Positions 1 to 12,595 of a stretch of DNA of 64,000 nucleotides are shown here, one piece after another (within the stretch, counting starts at the first letter, position 1; each line of letters starts with the position of its first letter). A program made the position numbers and the translations under genes. The notes beneath the pieces were generated by a model that ran no database searches, had not been told where the DNA came from, and saw nothing but the letters and a program-made list of their open reading frames with translations. This DNA is from Molossus alvarezi (lineage: Eukaryota > Chordata > Mammalia > Chiroptera > Molossidae). Location: NCBI GenBank assembly GCA_037176705.1, contig CM073887.1, positions 59,481,001-59,545,000 on the forward strand, given 5' to 3'.

Positions 1-2038
<2,038 letters not shown>

Positions 2039-2166
2039 CAGCATACACCAGGACCCCCAACAGCAAGCCCCGCTTGCTCAGGTTGAGCCCTCGGAAACTC
2101 ACAGCCTGGTGACCCTCCTTCTCCCCTGACTCACCCTCCCTCCAAGCACCCTCTAGCAGAATTATA

Positions 2167-2172
2167 AATAAA
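2167..2172 (+). terminator. TEKTL1: Polyadenylation signal of TEKTL1
   Basis: AATAAA lies 129 bp after the stop codon in an A-rich stretch. It is the first canonical signal downstream and gives a short 3' UTR. Confidence 0.6.
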
Positions 2173-2235
2173 AATAACAATTAAATTTATTAGACATCTA
2201 CAGTATGTCAATCACTTATCCTACAGTATATTATG

Positions 2236-2480
2236 GGCAGTGTAACCTAGAAGTCAACTGGATGGATTATGGTGCCAGGTTTCTGGGGGTTCAACTCCAG
2301 GCTTTCCAAGCTATGTTGCCTTAGGCAAATCACTGACCCTCTGTGGTCTCAATGTTTCTGCAGGTAAAATAGGAAGAATTACAGCACTCATCTCAAAGAT
2401 ATGTAAGGATAGATGCATAAAACCTGTAGAATGGTGACTGCATATGCAATATCCTCAATGCACTGAGTCATTATTATCCT
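2236..2480 (+). repeat. MIR SINE, old
   Basis: The stretch has the MIR pattern: a 'gttcaactcc ... gcct taggcaaatc' core, then a splicing-like 'tctgcaggtaaaatagg' segment and a 3' end near 'attattatcctcattttccag'. It is heavily diverged. Confidence 0.6.
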
Positions 2481-3781
2481 CATTTTCCAGTTGAAGTTAA
2501 GCAGCTTCCCCTTGAAGCCCTCTCTAGTGGAGGTTTATTCTCCCAAACCCCAAGCAGCTCAAGTGGAAAGTTGGGCTTGAGTTCCACTGCCCATTGCTCC
2601 ATTTATCTGGGATTTGGGGGACAGGAGCATTGCTCCTTCAAAATTCATATCATCCTTCTTTTTTTCTTTCAGTTTTTTGTTTGTTTTTTGTTTTGTTTTG
2701 TTTTTCTTTATTGATTTTATTTTTTTATAATTTTTATTAATTTATTTTTGTTACAGATGTTTCTCCTTTTCTTCCCCATTGATTTGTTTTGTGGGGTTTT
2801 TATTTTGTGGGGTTTCTTTGAGCCCCTACAAGTTCCAGGTTCTGAGCCAGGGCACTGAGAGTGCAGCAGTGAGCAGGACTAACATGGTGCCTGACCTCAG
2901 GGAGCTCACAAGTAGATCAAGTGCAGCCAACATCATCCATTGGGATGCAGCTGTGTGGCATGGCCTCTTATGGGAAGCCCACCTACCAACTGCAACCACC
3001 CATCTAATTTCACATCTCTGTTCTCCTAGCCTCTTGAACAACCTTCCATCACAGAACTCGTCACACCAAGCTGTGATAATCATCTGTTCTCTCTCAGGGT
3101 GTGACATACATAGGATAGACGGTGTTCATTCAAGCCACAAATATTTCCTAAGCAACTGTTCTCCACCAGAGGCTGTGTTCAGTGCTGAGGATACAGTGAG
3201 GACCAACACAGACATGGTCCCTCCCTTGTGAAACTGACCAAGTATATGCCGAGAACAGCCCTCATAAATATTATCTTCTTGGCAAAGCCAACCAGTCAAA
3301 TGAACACAACATAGCCCTGCCAACATTTTACAGAGAAGGAAATGAAGTTCAGGAAGGTGAACTCAATTGTCCAGGGTCACAGAGCCAGAGAGGAACAAAG
3401 TAGGACTAAACCTGTGTCTGCACTCTCCCTTGCTCCACTCTGCAAGCATCAACCATGGGCTCACCATGATCTTCACTGGTCTCTATAACAACCAACTGAA
3501 GATAGGGTCAATTATGCCCATTTGACAGGAAGTACAGAGAAAATAAAGAGCTGCCTACCCAGGATTACAGAGATGAGAAGTAGGGCTGAGGGGTTCAAAT
3601 TAACCATCTCTGATTCAGAACCATTAGGCATCACAGCCCACTTTCTTATCTCAAGAGGGACTTTACAGTCTGAGGGTCACCAGGGACTCCTGAAGGTCAA
3701 GAATGTTTTTCCTCTGTGTACCAATCAGGATACCAACAGGAAGCAGCACATGGAATTTGAAGGAAGTTTGACAAAGAGATA
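2481..3781. other. Intergenic DNA with old MIR/L2-like patches and an L1 3' scrap
   Basis: No gene seen. About 2665-2790 is a minus-strand L1 3' end (T-rich start, then TTTTTGTTACAGATGTTTCTCC, the tail shared by the L1s of this window). About 2825-3440 holds diverged MIR/L2-like text (for example 'gtgctgaggatacagtgaggacca' and 'cagggtcacagagccagagagg'). Open frames here have no recognizable domains. Confidence 0.5.
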
Positions 3782-4892
3782 ATAGTTGATCCTCATTATT
3801 TGAAGATTCTGCATTGATTAATTTGCCTGACTCACTAAAATTTATTCATAACCCCCAAACCAATACAGTGGTGCTTTCATGGTCATTTGCAGATGTGCAC
3901 AGGACAGTGAAAAACTTCAGTGGCCCAACATGGTCAAACAAGCCAGGGTCAAACAAGGTGATGCTCTGCCTTGCTTCAGCTGTCCCTATTTAAACAAGCA
4001 TCCAAATGGCATATTACTCAGCCTTTAAAAAGAATGACATCTTGCCACTTGCGACCACATGAATGGACCTAGAGTGTATCATGCTAAGTGAAATAAGGTA
4101 GAAAGAGAAAGAGAATTACCATATGAATTTACCTATATGTGGAATCTAAAAAAACAAAACAAATGAATAAACAAAACAGGAACAAATTCATAGACACAAG
4201 AGAACAAATTGATGATTGCCAGAGGGAAGGGGATGGGAACTAGGCAGACATGTGGAAGGAGTTAAGTACAACTTTCCAGTTATAAAATAAGTCATGGGGA
4301 TGTAACATATAGCATCAAAAATAGTCAATAATAACTACGGTGACAGATGGTTATTAGGCTTTTTGTGATCACTTCATAAGGTATATAAAATGTTGAATCA
4401 TGTTATACACCTGGAACAAACATTATTATATGTCAACTATAATTTTTTTGAAAACCAAGCATTCTTTTCAAGGTCTACTTAGTGCCATGTTTTTTAGCAT
4501 TTCTGTTCTTATAATTGGTGATTTTGCTGTTTAAAATGGCCCCTTAGCATATATCTGAAGTGCTGTCCAGTGTTCCTTAGGCAAAAAGGCTGTGATGTGC
4601 CCTACAGAGAAAATGTGTGTGTTAGACAAGCTTTGTTTGGACATGAGTTATAGTGTTGTTGGCCTTGAGTTAATGCTAGTGACTCACATTAATATATATT
4701 TTTAACAGTGTGTATTAACTAAAGTATCTTTAAACAGAAACACACATAAAACAAGGATATGTATTGATCGCTTAACAAAAATGTGACCAGAGGCTCGCAA
4801 GAACCTATCCCTTATATTTCCCCTGGTAGCAATGGTTGCCTATTTGAACAACTTTATAGACTATAATGACAGTGAATAATGAGAACTGTCTA
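3782..4892 (+). mobile_element. Tigger (pogo-type) DNA transposon, split by an old L1
   Basis: The left end (GTTGATCCTCATTATTTG) and right end (GTGAATAATGAGAACTGTC) are roughly inverted. Between them lie decayed remnants of the Tigger transposase start ('aaaatggccccttagc...', 'aggcaaaaaggctgtgatgtgccctacagagaaaatg'). Bases about 3998-4460 are not Tigger but an old L1 inserted later. The copy is fossil, with many stops. Confidence 0.7.
3998..4460 (+). mobile_element. Old L1 3' end inside the Tigger copy
   Basis: L1 ORF2-end and 3' UTR signatures are present ('gaatggacctagagtgtatcatgctaagtgaaata', 'gatgattgccagaggg', 'tgttatacacctgg'). A short imperfect duplication (CAAGCAT) flanks it. Confidence 0.65.
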
Positions 4893-5534
4893 CGTTTGTA
4901 AATGAGTAGGTAGGATATAAGGACAGTTCTAAGATGCTAATTATTGTGAGGAGCCACCTTTGGCTTTGGTAAGTCTGAAGGGACAGGGTAGTCAGAGCAA
5001 CCAGCCTTGCAATGCTGCTGAGTGGATGTCTCTACACCCTCTCTCTCCATTATTCAGTGTTCCCTACTGTTCACAGCCAGAGAGAAAGGAAACCCTTTGG
5101 TGTACTCCACATATCCTTCCAGGACAGAGCTGCCTCTGCCCAGCTGATTTTTGAGCCTCTTGCATGTCCTTTCTGGGGCTGAGGGTTGTCCCTTTGCCTA
5201 CATCTTTGTCCATCCATTCTGCCCAGAAACCTCACATGGGGTTGCAAATGCTTCCCTTCTGTACAATGCCTTATCCTCTGGGTTGAATCTACCACCCTCA
5301 TTCTTGATGATACAACCTGTTTGTCACCCCAGTCACCCAGTGTTATCCAACAGAGTTTGCACAACCCCCTTGGTTGCCTCAGAGCTGAGATTTCAGCTGC
5401 TGGCCCAGGCTGAGTCATGGGCACCCAGGGATCCTCTCAGTTACACCATAAGGTGGGTGTCATCATCCCCACATGACAGATGAAGAAATAGGCTCTGAGC
5501 AGCCTCAAGTGAAGGGTTAAGTCTGGGCTTTAAA
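4893..5534. other. Unassigned intergenic DNA
   Basis: No gene or clear mobile element was recognized, apart from a MIR-like scrap at about 5450-5520 ('gacagatgaagaaataggctctgagc'). Confidence 0.4.
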
Positions 5535-5545
5535 AAGTGTGGGGA

Positions 5546-5797
5546 GCCCTGGCCAGTTTGGCACAGTGGTTAGAGCGTTAGCCTGTGGTCCAGAGAGATC
5601 TGGGTTTGGCTCCCGTTAAGAGCATGTACCTCGGTTGTAGTTTGTACCTGGCCCTGGTTGGGTCATGCGGGTGACAGCCACTCAATGTGTCCCTTTCACA
5701 TCGATGTTTCTCTTTTTCTCCCTCTCTCTCCCTCCCACTCTATCTGAACAAAAAATGAGAAAATGTGCTCAGGTGAGGATAAAAAAAATTTTTTTTT
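5546..5797 (+). mobile_element. VES SINE
   Basis: Full copy: tRNA-like head, pyrimidine-rich body and the GTGAGGATAAAA tail. The 11-bp TSD AAGTGTGGGGA is perfect at 5535-5545 and 5798-5808. Confidence 0.93.
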
Positions 5798-5834
5798 AAG
5801 TGTGGGGATGCCCCCACATGAGGATACACCACTG

Positions 5835-5985
5835 CCCCCAAAAAATGGTCCAGGCACCATCCTCCTGAGAACACTTCCTGGACCACCTTCCAGACCTACA
5901 GAATCTGAATCCCAGGGGGCAGAGCTGAGGGCTACGCATTTCTAATGAGCGTCCCCGGAGAGTCTAATGCAGGCCAATTTTGAAA
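5835..5985 (+). mobile_element. MER5A-like hAT DNA element
   Basis: Matches the MER5A pattern 'cagaatctgaatcccaggggg...' and 'gagtctaatgcaggccaattttgaaa'. Old, non-autonomous. Confidence 0.55.
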
Positions 5986-6050
5986 TGCATTTCCTGGAGG
6001 AAATATGGGAACAACTGTAATAGTGTCAACAATAAAAAGAAAGGAAAAAG

Positions 6051-6303
6051 GCCCTGGCCGCTTTGGCTCAGCGGTTAGAGCGCCCACCTGCGGTCCGGAG
6101 AGACCCGGGTTCGGTTCCCTCTAAGGGCATGTACCTTGGTTGCAGTTTGTCCCCGGCCCTGGTTGGTCGTGCAGGTGGCAGCCACTCGATGTGTCCCTTT
6201 CACATCGATGTTTCTCTCTCTCTCTCTTCCTCTTTCTCCCTCCCACTCTGTCTGTACAAAACATGGAAAAATGTCCTCGGGTGAGGATAAAAAAAAAAAA
6301 AAG
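6051..6303 (+). mobile_element. VES SINE
   Basis: Full copy with little decay. The 14-bp TSD AAGAAAGGAAAAAG is perfect at 6037-6050 and 6304-6317. Confidence 0.93.
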
Positions 6304-6565
6304 AAGAAAGGAAAAAGAAGAAATGCATTTCCTCCCTGCTGCCATCTTCCCAGGGCCAACTTCTGCACCAGCCACAGTAGACATTAATGGAGGGGCTTGC
6401 AGAAATGTTTTTTATTTTAATTTCTTTTAAAGCCAGAAGAAACACAAATATATAATATGTAACTATATATTTTTATATTATATACAATAGTTTATGTCTA
6501 TATAATTATACAATTATATACAATAATAATTGTATAATACTATGAATATTAAAATTAAGATTATT

Positions 6566-6824
6566 GCCCTGGCCAGTTTGGCTCAGCGGTCAGAGCACCA
6601 GCCCACGGACCAGAGACCCGGGTTTAGTTCCTGCTAAGGGCACATACCTTAGTTGCAGTTTGTCCCCGCCCCAGATGGGGTCATGTGGGTGGCAACCAGT
6701 TGATGTGTCTCTCTCACATAGATGTTTGTCTCTCTCTTCCCCATTCTTTCTCCCTCCTGCTTTATCTGAAGATAAATGCAAAAATATTCTCAAGTGAGGA
6801 TAAAACAAACACACACACAAACAA
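6566..6824 (+). mobile_element. VES SINE, older copy
   Basis: The body is more diverged (tail CAAGTGAGGATAAAAC). The 15-bp TSD AAAATTAAGATTATT is perfect at 6551-6565 and 6825-6839. Confidence 0.9.
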
Positions 6825-6844
6825 AAAATTAAGATTATTAAAAT

Positions 6845-7417
6845 GATAATTCTGGCCTCAATTATATTTATCTTTATACCAATGCAGTTTTTATCAATAT
6901 ATTTAATTGTGGTAAAATACACATAATATAAAGTTCACCATCTTAAGCAGTTTTTAAAAAATATGTTTTCATTAATTTGAGAGAGAGAGAGAAGGGAAGG
7001 GAGAGAGAGAGAGAAACATTGATGAGATAGAAACATCAAGGTGAGAGAGAAACATCAATTGGCTGCCTCCTGCACGCCCCCTACTGGGAATCAAACCTGC
7101 AACCCCGGCATGTGCCCTGGGAATCCAACCAGTGACTTCTTGGTGAATGAGATGGCGCTCAACAAACTGAGCCGCACTGGCCAGGGCTTAAGCATTTTTA
7201 AGTGTCCAGTCTATTGGCATTAAACACATTCACACTGTTGTGCAGCTGTCACAACCATCCAGCTCCAGACATCTTTTCATCTTGCAAAACTGAAACTCTG
7301 CCCATTAAAAACTAGTTCCCCATCCTCTTGCCCCACCCCTGGCAACTGCCATTCTACTTCCTTTCCCTATGATTTAGCTACTCCAGGGGCCTCGTATAAG
7401 TTATACCAATGCAGTTT
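6845..7417 (-). mobile_element. Old L1 (L1M type), interrupted by a SINE
   Basis: Read on the minus strand this is mammalian L1M 3' sequence (forward landmarks 'gtggtaaaatacacataatataaagttcacca' and 'cttgcaaaactgaaactctg'). The same family recurs at 53040-53980. Confidence 0.6.
6950..7186 (-). mobile_element. VES-related SINE, second subfamily
   Basis: On the minus strand it starts GCCCTGGCCAGTGCGGCTCAG and carries a 'gggcacatgccggggttgcagg' body and a CT-rich tract. The short TSD CTTAAGCA is at 6942-6949 and 7187-7194. The subfamily differs from the copy at 6566. Confidence 0.85.
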
Positions 7418-7440
7418 TAAAATATTTAAGGACTTCCGGT

Positions 7441-7453
7441 CAAGATGGCGGCG
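7441..7453 (+). promoter_or_regulatory. YY1-like motif at HAL1 5' end
   Basis: CAAGATGGCGGCG lies 12 bases into the element. A YY1 site in this position directs correct initiation in human L1. The same motif sits at the 5' end of the HAL1 at 40593. Confidence 0.5.
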
Positions 7454-8335
7454 TAGGGAAACTCAGTATCGCGTTCTCCCACAACCACATCCAAGTTACA
7501 ACAAAACTACAGAACAACCATCATCCAAAACCGCCTGAAATCAAACTGAATGGAAGTCCTACAACTACGGAATTAAAAAAAAAAAAAAGCAGCTACAACC
7601 AGACCGGTAGGAGGGGCGGCGGCGCGAGGGGTGGCGGCAGCGGCGCAGCGGCGCAACGGGCTGGTCCCACACCCAAGTGTGGCGGATAAAAATCAGGAGG
7701 CTCCCGTGGCTGGGAAGGTCCTTCCTGAGGACTGAGGGGTCCCCGTCCCACACCAGGTGCCCCGCTCAGGTTTCCAGTGCCAGGAAGAGAATCCCCATAA
7801 CTTCTGGCTGGAAAAACCAGCAGAAACTGAGGCTCAGGGAAGCTGAAGCGGCTGGAGCCCCAGGCAGCTCCCTAAAGGGCCCGCGCACGGACTTATCGGA
7901 CTCTCTCCCTCTAAGCTCGGAGGGGAGGCAGCTCGAGGGGCACCAGAGACATACAGGGAAGAACTGAGCTGTTTGGCACTGGAGCGAGGGCTGGAGAGGG
8001 GGCTTTCTCGGGGACAATCGTGCTGTAAGAGACCTTTGTTCCTTTGGTGAGCCCTTCCCTGGGGCGGCAGACAGCCACCATATCTGGGACTCCAGCCACC
8101 TGGCTCACACTGGCAGCCCCGCCCTGCTGACTCCCTGAGGCCCCGACCCGCCCCGCCCCACACAACTTTCAAGCACACCCAAGCTGTTGCTACTTGCTTA
8201 ACCATAGGATTGGCCTGTCTTGGATCCTGCTTCAGGTTTTTCCTAAATTCTTTCAAACGAGCAGCATCTGGTCTCAGTGAGCCCCATACCTCTCATTAAG
8301 TAATACACAGAAACAAACACAGGGAGGCAGCCAAA

Positions 8336-9256
8336 ATGAGGATACAAAGAAACAGGTCCCAAATGAAAGAACAGAACAAAACCCCAAGAAAAGAACTAAG
8401 CAAAATGGAGATAAGCAACCTAACAGATGCTGAGTTCAAAATACTGCTTATAAGGATGCTCAATGAACTCAGTGAGGGCCTCAAGAGCATAAAAAAGTAC
8501 CAGTCAGAAATGATCGCTGCACAGTTAGAAACGAAGGCGGCTTTAACTGAAATAAAGAATAATTTACATAGCTTCAATAATAGAGTACATAAATCCAAGG
8601 AGCAAACCATCGATTTGGAATGTAAGGAAGCAAAAAACACCCAATCAGAACAGCAAAAAGAAAAAAGAATCCAAAAAAATGAGGATAGTGTAAGGAGCCT
8701 CTGGGACAACTTCAAGCGTGCCAACATTCGCATCTTGGGGGTGCCGGAAGGAGAAGAGAGAGAACAAGAAATCGAAAACCTGTTTGAAACAATAATGGCA
8801 GAAAACTTTCCTAACTTGGTGAAGGAAACAGACATACAAGTCCAGGAAGCACAGAGAGTCCCCAACAAGATGAACCCCAAGAGGCCCACACCAAGACACA
8901 TCATCATCAAAATGCAAAAGGTTCAAGACAAAGAGAGAATATTAAAAGCAGCAAGAGAAAGGCAGCTAGTTACCTACAAGGGAGTTCCCATTAGGCTGTC
9001 AGCTGATTTCTCAAAAGAAACTTTGCAGGCCAGAAGGGAGTGGCAAGAAATATTCAGAGTGATGAAAACCAAGAACCTACAACCAAAATTACTCTATCCT
9101 GCAAAGCTGTCATTTAGAATCGATGGACATATAAAAACTTTCCCAGACAAGAAAAAGTTAAAGGAGTTCATCACTACCAAACCGTTATTATATGAAATGA
9201 TGAAGAGTCTTTTTAAAGAAAAAGATAAAATGTATGAACAAACAAAATGGCAATGA
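8336..9256 (+). CDS. HAL1/L1 ORF1 protein, intact (306 aa)
   Basis: An uninterrupted RNA-binding ORF1 protein. An N-terminal basic segment (MRIQRNRSQMKEQNK) leads into a heptad-rich coiled coil at about residues 45-120, used for trimerization in the family. An RRM-like domain starts near residue 128 (NIRILGVPEGEEREQEIENL). The C-terminal domain begins near residue 222 with FSKETLQARREWQEIF and runs to KEKDKMYEQTKWQ. Length is close to the usual 300-340 residues of L1 ORF1p. Family members bind and chaperone their own RNA. No ORF2 follows. The start at 8336 (AAAATGAGG) has a purine at -3 and gives a normal length. This is a mobile-element gene, not a host gene. Confidence 0.85.
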   Translation: MRIQRNRSQMKEQNKTPRKELSKMEISNLTDAEFKILLIRMLNELSEGLKSIKKYQSEMIAAQLETKAALTEIKNNLHSFNNRVHKSKEQTIDLECKEAKNTQSEQQKEKRIQKNEDSVRSLWDNFKRANIRILGVPEGEEREQEIENLFETIMAENFPNLVKETDIQVQEAQRVPNKMNPKRPTPRHIIIKMQKVQDKERILKAARERQLVTYKGVPIRLSADFSKETLQARREWQEIFRVMKTKNLQPKLLYPAKLSFRIDGHIKTFPDKKKLKEFITTKPLLYEMMKSLFKEKDKMYEQTKWQ

Positions 9257-9647
9257 ATACATATCTATCAACAATGGAATCTACAAACAAAATGAACAGG
9301 AAGAACAGGAACATTCTCATAGATACAGAGAACATTTTGTTGGTTGCCAGTTGGGAAAGGGGTTGGGGGAATGGATAAAAAAGGTGAAGGGATTAAGAAG
9401 CACAAATTCATTGCTAGACTGACAAACCTCAAAGGGAAAGGGGTTGGGGGGGTGGGAAGAAATAAACCAAAGAACTTATATGCATAACCAATGGACACGG
9501 ACAATAGTTTGGGAAAAGGTGGGAGGGGGGGCGGAAGTGGGGAGGAGGGGGTCAATGGGGGAAAAATGTGGAACATCTGTAATACATTTTACATCCAACA
9601 ATAAAGATGTGGAAAAATAAAAAATAATAAAATAATAAAATATTTAA

Positions 9648-10314
9648 ATATTTTTATGAAGGGGCCCACAAAGTCATTTAATTAGTCATTCAGTAGCATC
9701 AGCTGAAGCCAGCCACTATGCTAAACAGTAGGAGCAAACATTTTTTACAATCAAAGACCCTGTTTATTTTTCTCCTAAAAAGTTTTCATATGTCTGTTTT
9801 CCTCCGTCCTCTGCCTTGCACAGCCCCCTCCTCCATTTTCCACTCCGAGGAAATACCAACTCTGGCCTGGGTGGTCCTATAGCCTCCTGACTGGCCCTCC
9901 TGCTGCCATCTTTCCCTATAATGCACAAACACATCTCAACCACATGAGTATTCTAGTCTACAGAGTTGATCATTGCACTGCCGACACAACGGTCTCAGTC
10001 CGTTTGGGCTGCTGTAACAAAACACCACAGGCTGGGGGTGCTTATAAAACAACAAATATTTATTGCTCACAGTTCTAAAGGCTGGGAAGTTCAAGATCAA
10101 CATGACAGCATAATCTGGTGAGGGCCTGCTTCCTGGTTCATAGCCAGTGCCTTCTCCCTGTGTCCTCGTATAGTAGAAAGGGCCAAGGAGTTCTCTGGGT
10201 CTCTTTTATAAGGACAGTAAGTCCCCATTTTGACACTCTGAACTTCCACCATTTTAATTTCTGTATGAGTTTTCTATTGCTACTATAACCACTACAAACT
10301 TAGTGGCTTAAAAC
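9648..10314. other. Old intergenic DNA with a fossil retroelement end
   Basis: About 9990-10260 reads as a common ancient mammalian L1-type 3' end ('cagtccgtttgggctgctgtaacaaaacacca', 'tctggtgagggcctgcttcctggttcatag'). 9648-9990 gives nothing I can name. No gene. Confidence 0.45.
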
Positions 10315-10324
10315 AATGCAAACA

Positions 10325-10574
10325 GCCCTGGCCGGTTTGGCTCAGTGGTTAGAGCATCGGCCTGCGGTCCGGAGAGACCCGGGTTCGGTTCCCGCTAAGG
10401 GCATGTACCTCAGTTGCAGTTTGTCCCCGGCCCTGGTTGGTCGTGCGGGTGGCAGCCACTCGATGTGTCCCTTTCACATCGATGTTTCCCTCTCTCTCTC
10501 TTCCTCTCTCTCCCTCCCACTCTATCTGTACAAAAAATGGAAAAATGTCCTCGGGTGAGGATAAAAAAAAAAAA
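10325..10574 (+). mobile_element. VES SINE
   Basis: Nearly consensus copy with intact A and B boxes. The 10-bp TSD AATGCAAACA is at 10315-10324 and 10575-10584. Confidence 0.93.
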
Positions 10575-10877
10575 AAATGCAAACAAATTTAGATCTTACA
10601 GTTCTGGAAGTCAGAAGTCCTAACTGGATTTTACTGGGCCAAAATCAAGATGTCTGTGAGACCACAGTTCCTCCAGAGCAGACACTCTGGGAAAGAATTT
10701 CCTTGCCTTTTCCAGTTTCTAGAGGCTTCCTGAATGCCTTGGCTCATGGCCTCTTCTTCCATCTTCACAGCCAGCAGCAGCATCTTTAAGTTTCTCTCTG
10801 ACTCCAACTCTTTGTTTATATCGTCACATCTCCATCTTCTGACTTCTGACCCTTTTGCCTGGTGCTTATATCTTCTG

Positions 10878-12265
10878 TTTCTTTTGTTATTATTGGTCTA
10901 TTCAAGTTTTCCATCTCTTCCCGGTTCAGTTTTGGGAGACTATGTTTCTCTAGAAATTTGTCCATTTTGCTTAGATTGTTGAATTTGTTGCTGTATAATT
11001 GTTCATAGTATTTGTTCACAATCCTTTGTATTTTTGTGGTGTCAGTTATTATTTCTCCTCTTTCATTTCTGATTTTGTGTATTTAGGTTCTCTCTCTTTG
11101 TTTCTTGGTGAGTCTAGCTAAGGGTCCATCAATCTTGTTTATCTTTTCAAAGAACCAGCTCTTTGTTTCATGGATCCTTTGAATTGGTTTGTTTGTTTGT
11201 TTGTTTGTTTGGTCTCCATGTCATTTATTTCTGCTCTGATCTTTACTATTTCCTTCCTTGTACTTGCTCTGGGGTTTTCTCTTTTTTTTTGCTTTCTAGT
11301 TCTTGAAGCTGTGAGGTTAGATAGTCTATTAGAAATTTTTCTTGCTTTTTGAGGTAGGCCTGTAGTGCTATGAACTTTCCTGTCAGAACTGTTTTTGCTG
11401 CATCCTATAGATTTTGTGTTGTTTTGTGTTCATTTTCATTGGTTTCCAGGAAGTTTTTAATTTCTTCCTTAATCTCCATCATAACTCAGTCATTGTTTAA
11501 TAACATGCTATTTAGCCTCCATGTTTTCAAATGTTTTTGCATGTCCTTGTTGTAATTGATTTCTAATTGCATGTCATTGTGACCTGAGAAGTTGCTTGAT
11601 ATGATTTCAATCTTCTTGAACTTATAGAGACTTAGTTTGTGTCCTAAAATGTGGTCTATTTTTGAGAATGTCCCATGTGCACTTAAGAAGAATGTGAATT
11701 CTGCGGTTTGGGAGTGTAATTCTCTGTAGTTATCTACTAAATCTATTTGATCTAGCGCTTCATTTAGAGTCTGTGTTTCCTTGTTAATTTTTTTTCTAGA
11801 AGATCTATATAGTGATGTCAGCGGGGTATTGAAGTCCCCTGCTATGATTGTATTGCTGTTGATTTCTCCTTTGAAGTTCTCCAAAAGATTTTTAATATAT
11901 GTTGGTGCTCCTAAATTGGGTGCATATATGTTTACCAAGGTTATATCTTCCTGTTGGATAAATCCTTTCAATATTATATAGTGGCTTTCTTTGTCTCTAG
12001 TTATGGCCTTTATTTTGAAATCTATTTTATCAGATATGAGTATTGCTACCCCAGCTTTGTTTCCCTTACTCTTTGCTTAAAAGATTTTTTTCCATTCCTT
12101 CACTTTCAACTTATGTGAGTCTTTTGTTGTGAGGTGGGTTTCTTGTAAACAACATATATGTGAGTCATGCTTTCTTATCCAGTCAGCTACTCTGTGTCTT
12201 TTTATCAGAGCATTCAAACCATTCATATTTAAGGTGATAATTGATATGTATTTATTTATTGCCAT
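10878..12265 (-). pseudogene. L1 ORF2 remnant (endonuclease part only)
   Basis: Starts at [18 protein letters not shown] (12265, the usual L1 ORF2 start) and includes the endonuclease motif CCLQETHL. A second open segment (11971-11486) carries INIYAPN-like and IDHILGHK motifs. The frame is broken by stops, and reverse transcriptase motifs are absent because the element ends near 10878. Confidence 0.8.
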
Positions 12266-12595
12266 TTTTTTTTAGTGTGGTTACATTTTTCTTCCTATTT
12301 CTTTTACTAATTACAACAGTCCTTTTAACATATCTTGCTGGTTTGGTGTTAATATATTCCCTTAGCATTTTTTGTCTGGAAAGCTCTTTATTTGACCTTC
12401 TATTTTGAATGATAGCCTTGCTGGATAGAGTAGTCTTGGATTCAGATCCTTGTTTTTCATGACCTTGATTACTTCATGCCACTCCCTTCTGGCCTATAGT
12501 GTTTCTGTTGAAAGTTAGATGAGAGCCTGATGGGGTTTTCTTTGTAGGTAACCTGTTGCTTATCTCTTGCTGCCTTTAAGATTCTCTCTTTGTCT

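Larger units (their letters stand above)
7430..9635 (+). mobile_element. HAL1 half-LINE: 5' UTR, intact ORF1, 3' end, no ORF2
   Basis: A 2206-bp element bounded by the 12-bp TSD TAAAATATTTAA (7418-7429 and 9636-9647). It has an L1-like 5' end (GGACTTCCGGTCAAGATGG), a GC-rich 5' UTR, one complete ORF1 (8336-9256), a G-rich 3' UTR and an A-rich tail after AATAAAG. ORF2, the endonuclease/reverse transcriptase, is absent, with no deletion scar at the ORF1/3' UTR join, because a related element at 38379-40593 has the same layout and nearly the same length. This is the architecture of L1-derived HAL1 elements, which must borrow an L1's ORF2 protein. Confidence 0.87.

Noticed and set aside
8296..8910. 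204-codon minus-strand open frame
   Set aside because: It is antisense to the intact HAL1 ORF1. The Ser/Leu/Phe-rich product and the equivalent antisense frame at 38930-39355 are effects of ORF1 base composition.
10325..10400. tRNA-like sequences with good A and B boxes (here and in other SINE heads)
   Set aside because: They are heads of SINEs, followed by SINE bodies and tails and flanked by TSDs; no functional tRNA gene with proper acceptor stem ends was seen.
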